From Hydractinia symbiolongicarpus (taxonomy: Eukaryota; Cnidaria; Hydrozoa; Anthoathecata; Hydractiniidae): DNA of 64,000 nt. Below, one piece after another: positions 21,731-34,600 of this stretch. The notes under the pieces are model-generated. The model saw only the letters and a program-made list of their open reading frames with translations. It made no database searches and was not told the DNA's origin. Each line of letters starts with the position of its first letter. Position 1 is the stretch's first letter. Made by a program: the position numbers and the translations under genes. The DNA lies in the NCBI RefSeq assembly GCF_029227915.1, contig NC_079886.1, forward strand, positions 6,448,001 through 6,512,000, given 5' to 3'.

Positions 21731-24705
21731 TTTTAGAGAAAAATAAAAATGGTAAAAATGTCTCAGATGAAAACCTATTTAAAGAACTGCAAATTTCTTA
21801 CTTAAACACTCTCTATCTTTATGATGATGAAATTGATAACTATCTCTCAGAAACAAATAAGACGGAGAACCTTTCCCTTCTTCATTTAAATATTCGAAGC
21901 ATCAACTCAAACTTTGAATCATTTAGGGAATCTCTTGAGTCGTGTAATTTTGTTTTCAATGTTATTTGCTTAAGCGAAACTTGGTCCAACGATAAGGAGT
22001 TTCGAAACAACTCACTGTTTCATTTGAAAGGTTACAAAGCCATACATTATGAAAGACAGGTTTCTAAACGAGAAGGTGGTCTATTAATATACATTAAATC
22101 AGATTTGATGTATAAAATGCGTCATTATCTAAATATATCGGATTGTAACAGAGAGTTTTATCAATAGAAATTATTACGAAAGAAACTAAAAATTCTATTC
22201 ACATGTTGCTATAAACCACCTACTGGAAGCACTTCGGAATTTTATGAACACATTGAAAAAATATTCAACAAGGCGGAAGGTGAAAAGAAAGGTTTATTTA
22301 TATTAAGCGATTATAATTTGAATGCTCTTAATTATACAGAAAACAATGATGTTAGAAATTTTTATGATGGAACCTTTCAACAAAACTTCATCCACCCTTA
22401 TTGATAACATTCTAACAAATAATTTCTTTGATATGTCACTAAAAAAGGAATCATTTAATCTGAGATATCAGACCATTTTGGAATTTTTGTTGCCATCAAT
22501 ATCTCAAAAAAAAGTAACGTCATAAAAAAAATTGAAATTAGGATAAGAAATTTTACAAAGAAGTTTTTAAGCAAGAGCTTGCTTTGAATGACTGGTCTTT
22601 TATGAAAGATATAGAAGATGTAAACTTATTGTATAAATGTTTCTACAACTCTATTTTTAAATTCTGTAACAAAAACTTTCCGATTCAAACAAAATCAGTT
22701 AAAATAAAAACACTACAGACACCTTGGATAAGGAAAGAAATAAGAAAATCGTCTAAAAAGAAACAACGACTTTATATAAAGTTTTTAAAAACCAAAACTC
22801 ACATAGCAGAACAGGAATATAAAGATTATAAGAACCTGTTTGAAAAAATTAAAAAAAAAGCTAAAAGGAATTTTCAAATAAAAGAAACATAACATCAATT
22901 CTAAGAAAACTTGGGAAGTAATGAAAGAAATAATTGGAAAAACTAAAATTAAAGGAAACACGTTTCCTAAATTATTACATACAGAAAACGGACCAGAAGA
23001 TAGTCAATCTAAGATGGCTGAAGAATTCAATACATTCTTTACTAATATTGGACCTAAATTAGCTAGTAAGATTCCAGATGTTTCTAACTCTATTGAAAAT
23101 TATCAAGCAAAAACTGAAAATAAAATTGGTGATAGTGACTTAACATTTGAAGAATTTGAAACGGCGTTTAAGTCTACTCAAAAAAACAACAAAGCAACTG
23201 GAACAGACGGCCTCAATTGTAACTTAATGATAGAGGTCTACAAAGAAATCAAAGATCCACTTTTTTATATTTTTAGTAAATGTATAAAAAAGAGTATTTT
23301 TCCTGACGATCTCATAATAGCCAAAGTTATACCCATTTTTAAAGCAGGTGATTCAACTGGAGTAGGAAATTACCGACCTATATCTGTTCTTCCAATTTTT
23401 TCAAAAATTTTAGAGCGCATTATATATAATAGAATTTATTCTCATCTCAATAAACATAATCTTCTTTTTTCTAGACAATTTGGATTTCAAAAAAATACCT
23501 CAACTGAGCATGCCATTTTGCAATTAGCTGATGATATCATAAAAGGTTTTTCTAAAGGAGAAGTAACACTAGGAATTTTTATTCATTTGTCTAAAGCTTT
23601 CGATACAGTAAATCATGTGATCTTATTACAAAAACTAGAATATTACGGAATTACAAACAAAACTCACAAACTGTTAAAAAATTACCTTAAAAATAGAAAG
23701 CAGCATGTTTCTTATGACAATGACAAACTTTCAGAAGCTTTGAATATAATTTGTGGAGTACCACAGGGTTCAATCCTTGGACCACTTTTGTTTATAATAT
23801 ATATCAACGATCTCTATATAGCCTCATCAAAACTTTTTAATGTCATGTTTGCAGACGATACAAACTTATTTAAATCAGGTAAAAACGTTCAAGATCTTTT
23901 TGTAAAAATGAATCTTGAACTCCAAAAAATTTCATTATGGTTTAAAGCAAATAAGTTATCATTAAATGTTTCTAAAACTAAATACTCAATCTTTCATTCA
24001 CAATATCAGAAGAAAAAAATTCCTTCTACCCTTCCAAAACTTCAAATTGATAATACAGAGATTAAGAGAGACAAAGTTACAAAATTTTTAGGGATATATA
24101 TTGATGAAAATTTAACATGGAAACATCATATTGATACAACATGTAGCAAAATTTCCAGGAGCATAGGTATCCTATATAAATCAAGAAACTTATTGCCAAA
24201 GTATCTGCTTAAACAATTATACTTTTCCTTCGCCCATAGTCACTTATCCTATGGTAATATAGCTTGTGCAAGTACCAATAAAACTAAGCTATTAAAACTT
24301 TACAGAAAACAAAAACATGCAATCCGAGTTATTACTTTTGAAGATCGTCCAACACCTTCTAAGCCACTGTTTGAAGAATTGAAAATCCCAACCCTAATGG
24401 AAATTAATATTTATCAAAACCTTTGTTTTATGTTTAAATGTAAAATAAGCCTATCTCCTCGTATATTTCAAAACTTGTATACAGAAAAGTTATCAGGAAA
24501 ATACAATACAAGATCAAAACAACTCAAAGAACCAATAATAAAAACAAAGTATGAAGAATTTTGCATCAGCTATCGTGCACCACACTTATGGAACAAAATT
24601 ACACCTCTAATTTTAGAAGGTACAGAAATATATTCTTTAAACGTTTTTATGAGTAAAGTTAAAGCAAATATCAAAACCTTACACGAAATTGATTCATATT
24701 TTTAA
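21700..24705 (+). pseudogene. LINE ORF2 (endonuclease plus reverse transcriptase), broken
   Basis: The apurinic-type endonuclease begins with LSLLHLNIRSINSNFESF and VICLSETW. It is interrupted by a stop at about 22165 and continues in other frames (YKPPTGSTSEFYEH, then FILSDYNLNALNY, then SSTLIDNILTNNFFD). The reverse transcriptase follows in one long frame, 22921-24705: GNYRPISVLPIFSKILERI, QFGFQKNTSTEHAI, GVPQGSILGPLLFIIYIND and FADDTNLF (23848-23871). The motif A block reads IFIHLSKAFDTVNH, with His (codon CAT at 23584-23586) where the family has its first catalytic Asp. That change alone should abolish polymerisation. The C-terminal part is present to the stop. Confidence 0.85.
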
Positions 24706-24714
24706 AAATATTTT

Positions 24715-25885
24715 GAAAAACATAATAAGAAAAAATATCTTATTATTCTACTAAATCGAAAGCCTTATTTTAGAAAATTAACCAGTTTTCTACATCGGTG
24801 ACAAGACTCACATGAAGTCTTCTTCGAGTTGCCCGAACTTTCTCTACACTTACACGAAACTATAGAAAACGACACGCGATTTATATAGTATATTGATGTT
24901 ATTACGATTATTTTTTTTATTTTGTTTTAAACTAGATTCTTGTAAATCAAGTTAAAGTAGAAAATAACCTATCTTATCTCTTATAAGTTCTGAATAGTTA
25001 AAACTGATTTCTTATAGCAAAACCAAGGAATATAAGCTTGTGTCCTTTTTTTTAAATCAGAAACCTTTTACGATGAGCCATATTAAAATATTTTTTGTCA
25101 CTACCATTTTCATTCTGTGCACAAAAATTTCTAAAATGAAGTTAATGGGGAGCGCCTAGCCAGGAGGAAGCGTTTAGTGAAAGGGGGAGCGAGTGAGGTG
25201 ATGGTAACTAGAGGTTGCAATGTAAGAGATTTCTCGCTTTCTTTTATCCAAGGAAAAACAGCGGTAAATTTTTGCAATATTGATAGCGCTTTCTCTGAAA
25301 ACTTCAAAATATCTAAAAAGAGAAGCATTATGGTTATCTTTCAGAGAAAGAGAAACACTGTGCTAAAATAACACTGGAGAGTACAGCAATTTTGGAGAAA
25401 AATTATTATTTTAAAGCGATGTAATGTTTGCAAATCACGATTATTATTATGGACTAGACGTTGTCTTTCAAAATATCCATTGATAGATTATGAAGGGGAA
25501 TGAAAATTAACAAAATGAAACAGATAATTACGACAAAATGTTTAATTTTATTTAAACGAGAATAAAATATACAAAAGTAGTCTGTACACACTAATAAATG
25601 TTAATTTTTTAACTTAACCAAGATTATTACAGGAACAAAAGAAATTAATTATAAACAATACCGTTTTTATAATAACCAAGGTTTCTGCATAAGGATAAGC
25701 GTACAGTATTGTTTAAGAAAAAATAACACACCACCACCACCTTGCTTGTTACAGACACACAGAATTAGTCTAATAAAGACTATCGAAAAATCTACTGTTA
25801 TTCACTCAAGTATAAAAAAATGAATATTTCATACTGTAAAAATGAAACAAATAAAGTCAATTGGAAAATTCATGACATTTTTTGC
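24715..25885. other. Intergenic between two LINE copies
   Basis: No gene recognised. 25130-25380 is a less AT-rich block open on both strands (GGGGAGCGCCTAGCCAGGAGG near its start), probably a repeat of unknown class. The stretch 25795-25880 (ATTTCATACTGTAAAAATG, AAGTCAATTGGAAA) recurs near 44655-44710. Confidence 0.4.
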
Positions 25886-26730
25886 TAAAAAAACTTACTA
25901 AAAAAACTAAAAAAGTTTCTAAAAAGAATCTTTATTCCATTTTACTCCAAAAGTCTAGAAATGACACTAAAGCAACTTGGAATATTATAAAGGAAATTTT
26001 TGGTAAATCTAAAAATGTAAGCAATGATCTACCAAAATGTTTGTCGCTTAATGGGAAAATGATAAATGACACAGCATCTATAGCAAATGGGTTGAACGAT
26101 TTTTTTGTAAACATTGGTTTAAGCCTCTCGGAAAAAATCCCATCAAGTAGAAAGCATTTTGTCTCTATATCTGAAAAGGTATGACAGTAGGATGGAAGAA
26201 TATAATATAACAATGGCCGAATTGAGTACTGCTTTTAACAGCTTACAAAGCAACAAAAGTGCTGGTATTGATAAAATAAGTGTCAACGTCGTAAAAAATG
26301 TGTTTGATCTGATTAAGCTTTCCCTTTTTTATATAAACACTACTTAACATATTGTAACATTGTCTGGGCTAGCACTAATCATTCTAAGCTTACAAAAATT
26401 TACAGTAAACAGAAGCACGCATGTTGTATAATATTTGGCAAGGACAGATACACCACAGTAGAACCTTTATTGAGAAAAATAAGGGCCTTGAGTATCTATA
26501 AATAGAACATACACCAGGTTTTGTTATTTATGTATAAAATTAGGTATGGCATTGCACCCAAGGCCTTCACAAATCAGTTTCTAGAAATAAAACACAGGTA
26601 TTACACAAGATATTCAATAAACAATTTTAACATTCCAAAGACCTTTCTAGTGACCATTTTGACGCATTGTAAAAAAACCACAAAAAATGTCTTGTTATTT
26701 AATGATTTAGATTATTCGCGATATTTTTAG
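25886..26730 (+). mobile_element. Internally deleted CR1-like LINE fragment
   Basis: The first part (25886-26184) encodes the segment just before the reverse transcriptase (ATWNIIKEIFGKSKN, NDFFVNIG). 26210-26335 encodes LSTAFNSLQSNKSAGIDKIS. The polymerase core is then missing. From about 26348 the frame resumes at the family's C-terminal region (YCNIVWASTNHSKLTKIYS, KQKHACCIIFGKDRY), reaching 26730 after another stop. It belongs to the same broad family as the element at 21014 but is clearly a different, more decayed copy. Confidence 0.7.
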
Positions 26731-27285
26731 TATCACATTTTTGTAATTTTTTACAACTCTAGAGGTATTGTAAATATTTTTTCTTTACGTTAATTTTAAC
26801 CTCCTCTCATTAACCTATCTCAACTAGATGGACCTTGATGATGACAAAATATGTCTTCTACTTGCTCCACTCATTATTTGATTGTAAACGCAAACAAACA
26901 TGTACGAAAAAAAAAATATTCTGACGAAACATATACATGCATACATTTTCTAAATAAAACAAAGTTTTTATAGGAGCAAAAAAACTTAACTAGCCGAGAC
27001 ATTTATTTAAATTAAAGCTTATGCAAAAGTATACCGACGAAGGAACTAATTATTATCGTTTAGAAGTTTAAAAAAACATAGGTTATCGCTCTATAAAGCC
27101 CGTCCAAATATCTACTTTGCTGTGAGGAAAGCACTTTATAAACAAATTTAACAGATATATTAAAAAAAAATTATAACTGCATTCCATAGAGATTACCTGC
27201 TTAACTTAGCATGTAGCATTCATAATATTTACATTAAATACTGTATGACTTTTTGCATACTTTTTTTAGTGTTTAACCAAATCGG
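26731..27285. other. 3' flank of the minus-strand LRR receptor
   Basis: No coding signal. A minus-strand AATAAA (TTTATT at 27002-27007) is a possible poly(A) signal for the receptor that ends at 27286. Confidence 0.4.
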
Positions 27286-30200
27286 TTATTTTCTGCATCT
27301 CCGTTTTGCATCCCTTGTGTCTCCCCGTGTATCTTCTGCTGTGTCTTGGTTACCATCAATTCTTTTGTGTGTTATCATTTCCTTTTTCACCATGGCGGGT
27401 CTATTCACGACGCGTAACTCCTGATATTCTGACTGATAAGCTGGCTGGGTTATTTCGGTATACTAAGGTAAGTGAATAATAAGAAAGTCTTGTTATCTTG
27501 CTAAATTAACAGGTTGGTATAATTCTACTAAATGCGTACCGTGGATTCGCTTTGTCTATTGGATAGAAAATCGACATCTGTATCGACTTGTTCAGCTGAA
27601 TTTCTTTTCTAAGAAAGAAGATTATTTTAGGTAAGCGTTCATGCATTTTATTTCTGCTTTCGATTGTATACATTGTTGGATGCTGCAATTAGCGTTCTAA
27701 GACAATTTGTATATATGTAAATGACAATGCAGCTCTAATTCGTGATTTTAATGTAATATGTTTCAGATTTTCGTGGTGATGTATTTACAAAAGCTATTGA
27801 AAAATACTGTCTATTAATTATAACTTATTAGTACATTACTTTGACATTAGCACTATTTCTAGAAAACAACATGAGGTATAGCGTTCTTAGTAAAAAAAAG
27901 AATTATCGGTCATTACCATGCTTACTGTTGCTGAACCTAAACATGTATCAATTAGTGAACTAAAAGCTGTGTTGTCCTGGCGTAAGACAGGAGATGGAAA
28001 TGATATTTTTATCATGTACGAACAGAAGATAGTGATGTCAATTAAAACTCAAAATGTTAAGACCTTATTGGCATTGCACTTTACCAAAGTTATAGCTAAA
28101 TATTAAAATAATTTAACTGATACGAACCTTAAGCATTCTAGATTTTCGCCATCTCTTCAAAATAACGACTATAATCAGGATAAGAAGAAGGCAACCCAAA
28201 GAACACATGGAAACAGTTATAATCCGCTGTTTTGTTTCTCCTCTGTTTTTTCTCCCGTCATATCTATTGTTTTCGCAGTACAGTCCATTGTAGTTAATAG
28301 GGCACAGACAACCATATTGTAATTCTCTGTAAGTACATGTACCATTATTTCTGCAAATTTTGTCGTCATCAAATATGAAGGTATTGGACGCATTAGTCGA
28401 AGTAGAACTAATGCATCTACTTAATATAACTATTCCTCTTGGACATTTTTTCACGAATTCTGAAAATTTGCAATCACAACGAACTTATTATGTCGAATGT
28501 CGATCAGTTGAACACTAGGAAGATTTTTTGTGATTTCAGGATCTAGTAATTGTATAGAATTATTAGCCAACAGCAACTCCTTGATCGAGTTTATTTTCCC
28601 GAAAGTCTGTTTTTCGATACTTGTAATCCGATTTTCAGATAAATCAATGATTGATAGTTCACGTAAATTAGTAAAATTTATTAATCCCAAAAAGTTAGCA
28701 TCGCTAATCTTGTTGTTTGTCAAATTTAACTTTTGAAGATTTATATTTGTATCGAGAATGCTTGTGAAATCTTTTAACTTATTGCCAGATACATCCAAAT
28801 ATTCAAGCGCTATCATTTCTCTCAAAGCAACATGATATATGGTAGAAATTTGATTATTTCCAAGGTCGAGATTTAGTAACATTGGCAGTTTTAGAAAGTG
28901 TTGAATAGCTCTTAACTTGTTGCCATTTAAATTTAAATCTGTTATGTACATAGATTCATTGAACAAACTTTCTGGTAAAATCTCTAGGTGATTATTTGCC
29001 AAGTTGAGAGTTTTAAGACTTGTGAGTTTGTAGAATTCTCCGCTATTTAAACTCTTAATAGAGTTATTCTGTAGATTAATGTATCTTAACTGAATTGATT
29101 TGACCAATAGAGCAGGTGAGAAAAAATCGAATAAATTATGACTTAAATCAAGATATTGTAAATGATTTAAATTTGTGATTGACAATGGTAGATTTGAAAG
29201 CTTATTTTGATTCAGATGTATATGTGTTAACTGTTTGGTGTTTTGAAATATATTGTTTGGAAGTTCATTGAGGATATTCCGGCTTAAATCTAACGTTATA
29301 ATATTCCGTAATTTAGCAAAAGATACTTCAGGTAGTGTTTTTAGACGATTTCCTGCAATACGCAACTCACCTAGTTTAACTAAGTAATCAAATGTACTCC
29401 CTGTGATACGCTCTAACCTATTATTATTTAAATTCAACTTCATTAAATTTTTCAGCTGATCGAACGCTCCTTGATGTACTTTTTTTATTCTGTTCTTTTC
29501 TAAGTTGATCGCTGTTAAATTACAATTAAATGCAAACTGATTAACCGATAGATTATGTATGTTATTTTGACTTAAATATAGCAGCGTCAAACGTTTCAAT
29601 TCTTTGAATGTGTTACTGTCAATACTACTAATTTGATTGTTACTGACATCTAACATTTCCAAATGGGATAGCTCCTTAAACATTCCAGCTGATAGTTTCG
29701 AAAGTTTATTGTTTCCAATGGATAACCTTTTCAGATTTTTAAACTTTTGCAGAAAACCACTTAAGAATGTTTCAATCAAATTATTGTTTATCTTCAGTTC
29801 TGTCAGGAAAGGGAGAGATGGGAAGGTTGTACCGCTTACTTCTCTTGTCTTGTTATTATGCAAATACAATGTCTTTAGCAATTCAACACCATAAAACGCA
29901 TTATATGACAATGTTTGTATTTGGTTACTGCTTAAATCAATGTGAGTTATATTTCGCAGTTGACGAAACACATTTGATGGTATTTCAGTTATTTCATTCT
30001 TGCGCAAATCCAAGTGTGATAGGCATGGGAATGTCGCAAAGGTTGAACTTTTTAAAGTTTTTATTTTATTGTGGTGCAAATCTATTTTCACCAAATTTTG
30101 TAATTCTTTTACCAGAGAATTATGTACTGTGGCAATTTGATTATTGTTAAGGTGTGCCTCAGTGATTTCAGTATTCTTAGTAAAAATTCTAAAATCAAAT

Positions 30201-31645
30201 TCAGCTATAGCATTGTAGGATAAGTCAACATGTGCTACAACTAACAATGGTTGAAAAATTTCAATAGGTAGCTCATAAATCTGGTTTTGTTGAAAAGTTA
30301 TGTATTTCAATTTTCCCAAACCTTCAAATGCATTTTTTGCGACATCTGAGATCAAATTGTTTTGGATGTAAAGAAATGTCAAATTACCAGCTCCATAAAA
30401 TGCGTTGCTTGAAATTTTTCGAATATTGTTGTTTTGTAACTGGATAATAACGGCCTTTGGTAAAGTAAAAGTATGCGGTACAAGATTTGTGATTTGATTC
30501 GATTGTAAATTTAATTCCTTCAAGTTCTTTAGCGGTGTTAAGCTATTTTCTTCAACTTTTGAAATTTTATTGTAATCTAAGTGTAAATGTTCAAGCGACG
30601 AACATCCTTCAAATGTTCCATTTTTAATTTTTTCAATATTATTTTTAGAAAGTTTCAATATCTTCATGTCCGTCATTCCAGAAAAAGCACCACGATAAAT
30701 GACGTTAATAAAATTCCTTTTAATTGATAATTTATTGAACACATTTGTTCCCAGAAATGCATCCTTCTGTATGTTTCGTATAGCGTTATCGTTCAAAGTT
30801 AATGTGTACAATTGTGTTAGCCCATAAAAACTGTAACTTGTGAGCGTTATAAGCTTATTATTGTCTAAGTTTAAATATTGCATTTTAGTATCACTGAAAG
30901 TCATGGCTTCTATCCGGTTAATCTGATTGTGACGCAAGTTGAGTATTGTCAAATATTTTGCTCCTTTGAAATATCGCCTTTCCAACACTTTAATTTTATT
31001 ATTTTGAAGATATAAATGAGTCAAACGAGTGCTTTTTATTATTTCATTTGATATCACTTCTATTATGTTGTTGGAAAGATCAAGGTAATTCAAGTTTGGT
31101 AAATCTTTGTAAAAGATGCTTGAAACATTTTGAATTCTGTTGCTTGATAGGTAAAGAGTGTTAAGTGAAGTCATTTTCTGCGCAAAGTTAATACTATGGA
31201 GGAAGTTTTGCTGCACGTCTATATATCGTAAAACTGGAAGATTCGAGAAAGTTCCCTGTGGTATGTTGCGTAATTTGTTTCCTCTAAGACGTAGGTAAGC
31301 CAAATTCTTTAATCCAGCAAATGCTTCTGGATGAATTTCTTGCAGGTGTGAATTGGTTATAGTCAAATCTGTAAGATTGGTTAGTCCAGTTAATGTATGT
31401 TTGGAAAGATACAAGAAACTTCCACTGTAGAAAAAAAGATACCTTAACTCGCTGAATCGTTGGAAAAAGTAGTCAGGAATAATCTCTAATTTTGGGTAGT
31501 TAATACGTAGCCGACACAATTTATCTCCGGGTATTCTGGGCAGGGCTTTAGCATAACTGTCAGAGAAATGCATGTCAGTATCACCATAACATCTGCCAGT
31601 AGCAAATCCAACATTTAGAGAGAGGATGTATAACAGCAGTACCAT
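27286..31645 (-). CDS. LRR single-pass receptor with paired YxxI/YxxL tail (3 exons, one frameshift)
   Basis: Paralogue of the receptor at 14858, in opposite orientation. The start is ATG 31645; VLLLYILSLNVGFATG is a signal peptide (TTG 31675 upstream is not a start). Exon 1 (31645-28128) encodes about 40 LRRs, the CDCKF cap, an EGF-like module (CRNNGTC...GCLCPINYNGLYC) and a membrane helix (IITVSMCSLGCLLLILIIVV). Near 28480-28482 one base is missing relative to the paralogue, throwing the frame into a stop at IANFQNS; the next frame resumes at once. Two more exons are proposed by me: 27608-27540 and 27462-27286, both phase 0 with AG/GT borders. The last begins YTEI exactly where the paralogue has YNEV. 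The tail reads STYTEITQPAYQSEYQEL: two Yxx(I/L) separated by 8 residues, fitting both ITAM and ITIM consensus. Intact length would be about 1254. Either an assembly error or a recent pseudogene. One LRR present in the paralogue is missing near the end. Confidence 0.82.
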
Positions 31646-34600
31646 TTTCAACGTTAAACTTTGCTCGTCAGACAACCTTTAACAAAAATAATTTTAATTA
31701 CTTTACGCGTAATTGTTTGGAGCTCTTATTTATTTACAGAGTAGCCATGGCAACAGATTGAATTTGGAACAATTATAAAGGAAATAATAATTGTTGTTCA
31801 TGTTTATTTAATATATTACTGACGTAGCAGAATACAACATAGCCCAAAGATTTCAGGATTTTAAACTAAATGAAGAACCTGATGCTTTCAAATGTTTTTT
31901 TCCTCAAAAATTAAGCACTTTTCATTAATTTAAAGGCATACTACCTAGTCCACAATTTATTCCCATTCAAAATAAATGTTTGTTAAAGGACAGATTTGCG
32001 CTAGTCAGGACATTTTTATTAAGTATCTAAACTTTATTTTGAGGCTCTGCCACTAAAACACTAGAATTATTATGCAACATCAGATATATCATCTTTCCTT
32101 TCCAATTCCTAATGGTAATGCACCCTTGCCACCAGGTCTTTTTGTTGCCTTTTTTGATCTGAAAGATGACTGCGAAAAATACCTTGGTAGCGTTGACCGA
32201 ATATTAAAATAATATTGGCTTTCACATTTTCGCATAATTATGACAAATTTTTTTTCCTTAGTCAGCACTTTTTTTAGATCAAGATAAAAATGACGCATGG
32301 TGCCGTAGTCGATTATATTTGTAAACAAACTTTATAAAGCTAGCCAAATTTTGTTTTTTGGTGGTACTTAGTAATTCTTTCCTCAGTGTAAGATATATTA
32401 AAATATCACCGACTCGGTCTTGGTCCTGCGTGGTACTTGAAGAATAAAGATAGCGGCATAAAAAAGTAGACCGGTGAAATCAGAAAAACAACAGGCCTGT
32501 CTATTACTAAGTACACGTCAGGCAAGGAAAGGTTTATAATATGGTTAACAGGTAGTAAGTAATTAAAAACCTACTGCAGACGTGTTTATATAAGATAGCT
32601 TTGTGTATTTTAGCTTGATATTTTGTTTAAATATAGCTATTAGTTAGCTAGCTAGTAGCTAGCTGACCTTTCACAAAGTATAATTTGCAAATTTAGATGA
32701 CATCTTCTAAATTTGTCTAAAGCATATAAATAAGTAATGGTTAATTGAAATACTGGATTAAATTTAGCAAGAAAAAATTATGCAGCAGGATTTATTTTTA
32801 TCACATTTGTCAAATCTTTGTAAAAACGTCCCAACCGATAAATCAGGCAAAATACCACTTCTTTAATTTAGTGAAGTTTCCCCCGAAGACATGCAATTAC
32901 AAAATATTTTTTCGAAATCGGATTCACAAAATAAATCCCAAAATTATCTGTGGGAACCCTATTTACTAAAATGAATCAAATATTTAATTAGAATTTATTA
33001 ATTTTTTTTAGAGTGTTTTTAAGAACTCTATGAAATCCATTATTACTCTAACCGTAAACTGAATTTCGGTCACTTCTTTTTAGAGTATCCTGCAATAGAA
33101 TTTTTTGTAGAATCTTTTTATTGGCAGAGTCGCTTTCTATGAGATTGTGACACTTATTTCATGAAACTCTGGGCTTTCGTCTTCCAATTATTAGCAAATA
33201 GGAATTTGGGTTACACCACTCGAACATGGCACACCCTACTTCAATCACGGGAATTGTTCTTAATGTATCTTTTTTCAAATATCAGATTATGTCCAAAATC
33301 ATTTCTCGAGGTCTCTGAAAACGGCTAAAATCAGGAATTCGGGATCTATGATAATAGTGGAAATATTTTTTAACTTAATTTCGTCAAAAAAAGTCTAAAA
33401 CATGTCATACTAAATTTCAAGTCTTTCTTTCAATTTAAATTTTATTTTTAGCAAGAGTATGGTTTTAAACGAGAAGTATTTCTTTACCCCACTTTGCTAG
33501 GCATTTTTAGCTTGTATTTAGTTTCAGTTAGTTAAAACGAAAGATAAATTAACTAGTCTATGTGATTTTTGGTTTAGTTATCCTAACGTTCAGTTAATTT
33601 AACGCTTATAGCCCAAAAATGCTAGGCATTTTTAGCTTGTATCCCGTTCCGTACATATACTCCTGTGTTTCTTGCTAATGTATCTCAATAAAACACGAGT
33701 AGAAATTGCTAACTTTGCAAAAAGATTAGTTCTCACAAAAATCTAAAAGTGTATTAAAAATTAATTTTCGCAAAAATTTATTGCCTTAAAACATTCCTTA
33801 ATGGTTCTGCTCTTTTACATAACAGAATGTTCGCAAACTTTTGTAAACTATATGAAACCTTTCGTAAACAAAATCTGTATTCTAAAATTTTAGCCTTTCA
33901 CACATTTGGACATTACTGAATATCCACGAAGTAATTATACCAATTGTACCAATTGTACCAATTATACAATCTTTTGGTCTCTATTACAAACTGCATTTCT
34001 AATTACTTTATGACCCATAACTCCAGTTAGGAGTTTCTTGATTACAAGAAAGTACTTCAGTACCATCTCGGAAATCTAAGAAAAGCTTTATAATCTGTAG
34101 ATGTCACAAAAATATTCAGATATTATTCTGCTCGGTAGGTCACAATTTTAGTCCCGAGACTACTCGTCTTTTACGATTAAACGAAGTTTACAAGAAGATT
34201 TTCACTACTATAGTAAGTAAAATATTTTAGGTTATCTTGGGTCAAAGATCTTATTTTTGATGTTTAATAATAAATACATCTGAAACCTACCCATTTTCAC
34301 GCCACACAGCCATAATAATTGTTTTTAAAATTCTCTATTGTCTTTCAATATTAAAAGGTAGATATATAGATACTTAGTTGTGGAATGCAGTTATTTATTT
34401 GATTTTAGATTTGAAAAATCTATATATATTTTTCTCACGCTCAAAATTTGTTTTCTGGCTGCCGCAAATATTTTTTTGTTTGTTCACCTCTAGTTTACGT
34501 TTTTTGAAAGTTAAGTTGTTTCAGTGAGTCTATGTGACCATATTAGGAACTATTTGACAGGTGACTGTGTTTATTTAGTTGATACATTTACAAAACAAAA

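Larger units (their letters stand above)
21014..24714 (+). mobile_element. CR1/Jockey-like LINE, nearly full length but inactive
   Basis: Two successive coding regions are in the order expected for a CR1-type non-LTR retrotransposon: a coiled-coil/RRM ORF1 (21014-21730) and an endonuclease plus reverse transcriptase ORF2 (21700-24705). Both carry stops or frame changes. The body is still close to the family pattern, so the insertion is not very old. Flanking duplications and the 3' terminal repeat were not resolved. It lies between two convergent LRR receptor genes. Confidence 0.85.

Noticed and set aside
25131-25371. Overlapping frames on both strands
   Set aside because: Both-strand openness in a GC-shifted block looks like an unclassified repeat, not a gene.
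27918-28106. 62-residue plus-strand frame starting MLTVAEPKHV
   Set aside because: It lies in the intron of the minus-strand receptor, matches nothing I recognise and has no supporting signals.
32089-32328. 79-residue minus-strand frame ending in GGKGALPLGIGKER
   Set aside because: No recognisable domain, no splice or regulatory context.
33497-33642. Insertion with a 20-base target duplication (GCTAGGCATTTTTAGCTTGT)
   Set aside because: The 124-base interval has no transposon ends; a simple direct duplication is enough to explain it.
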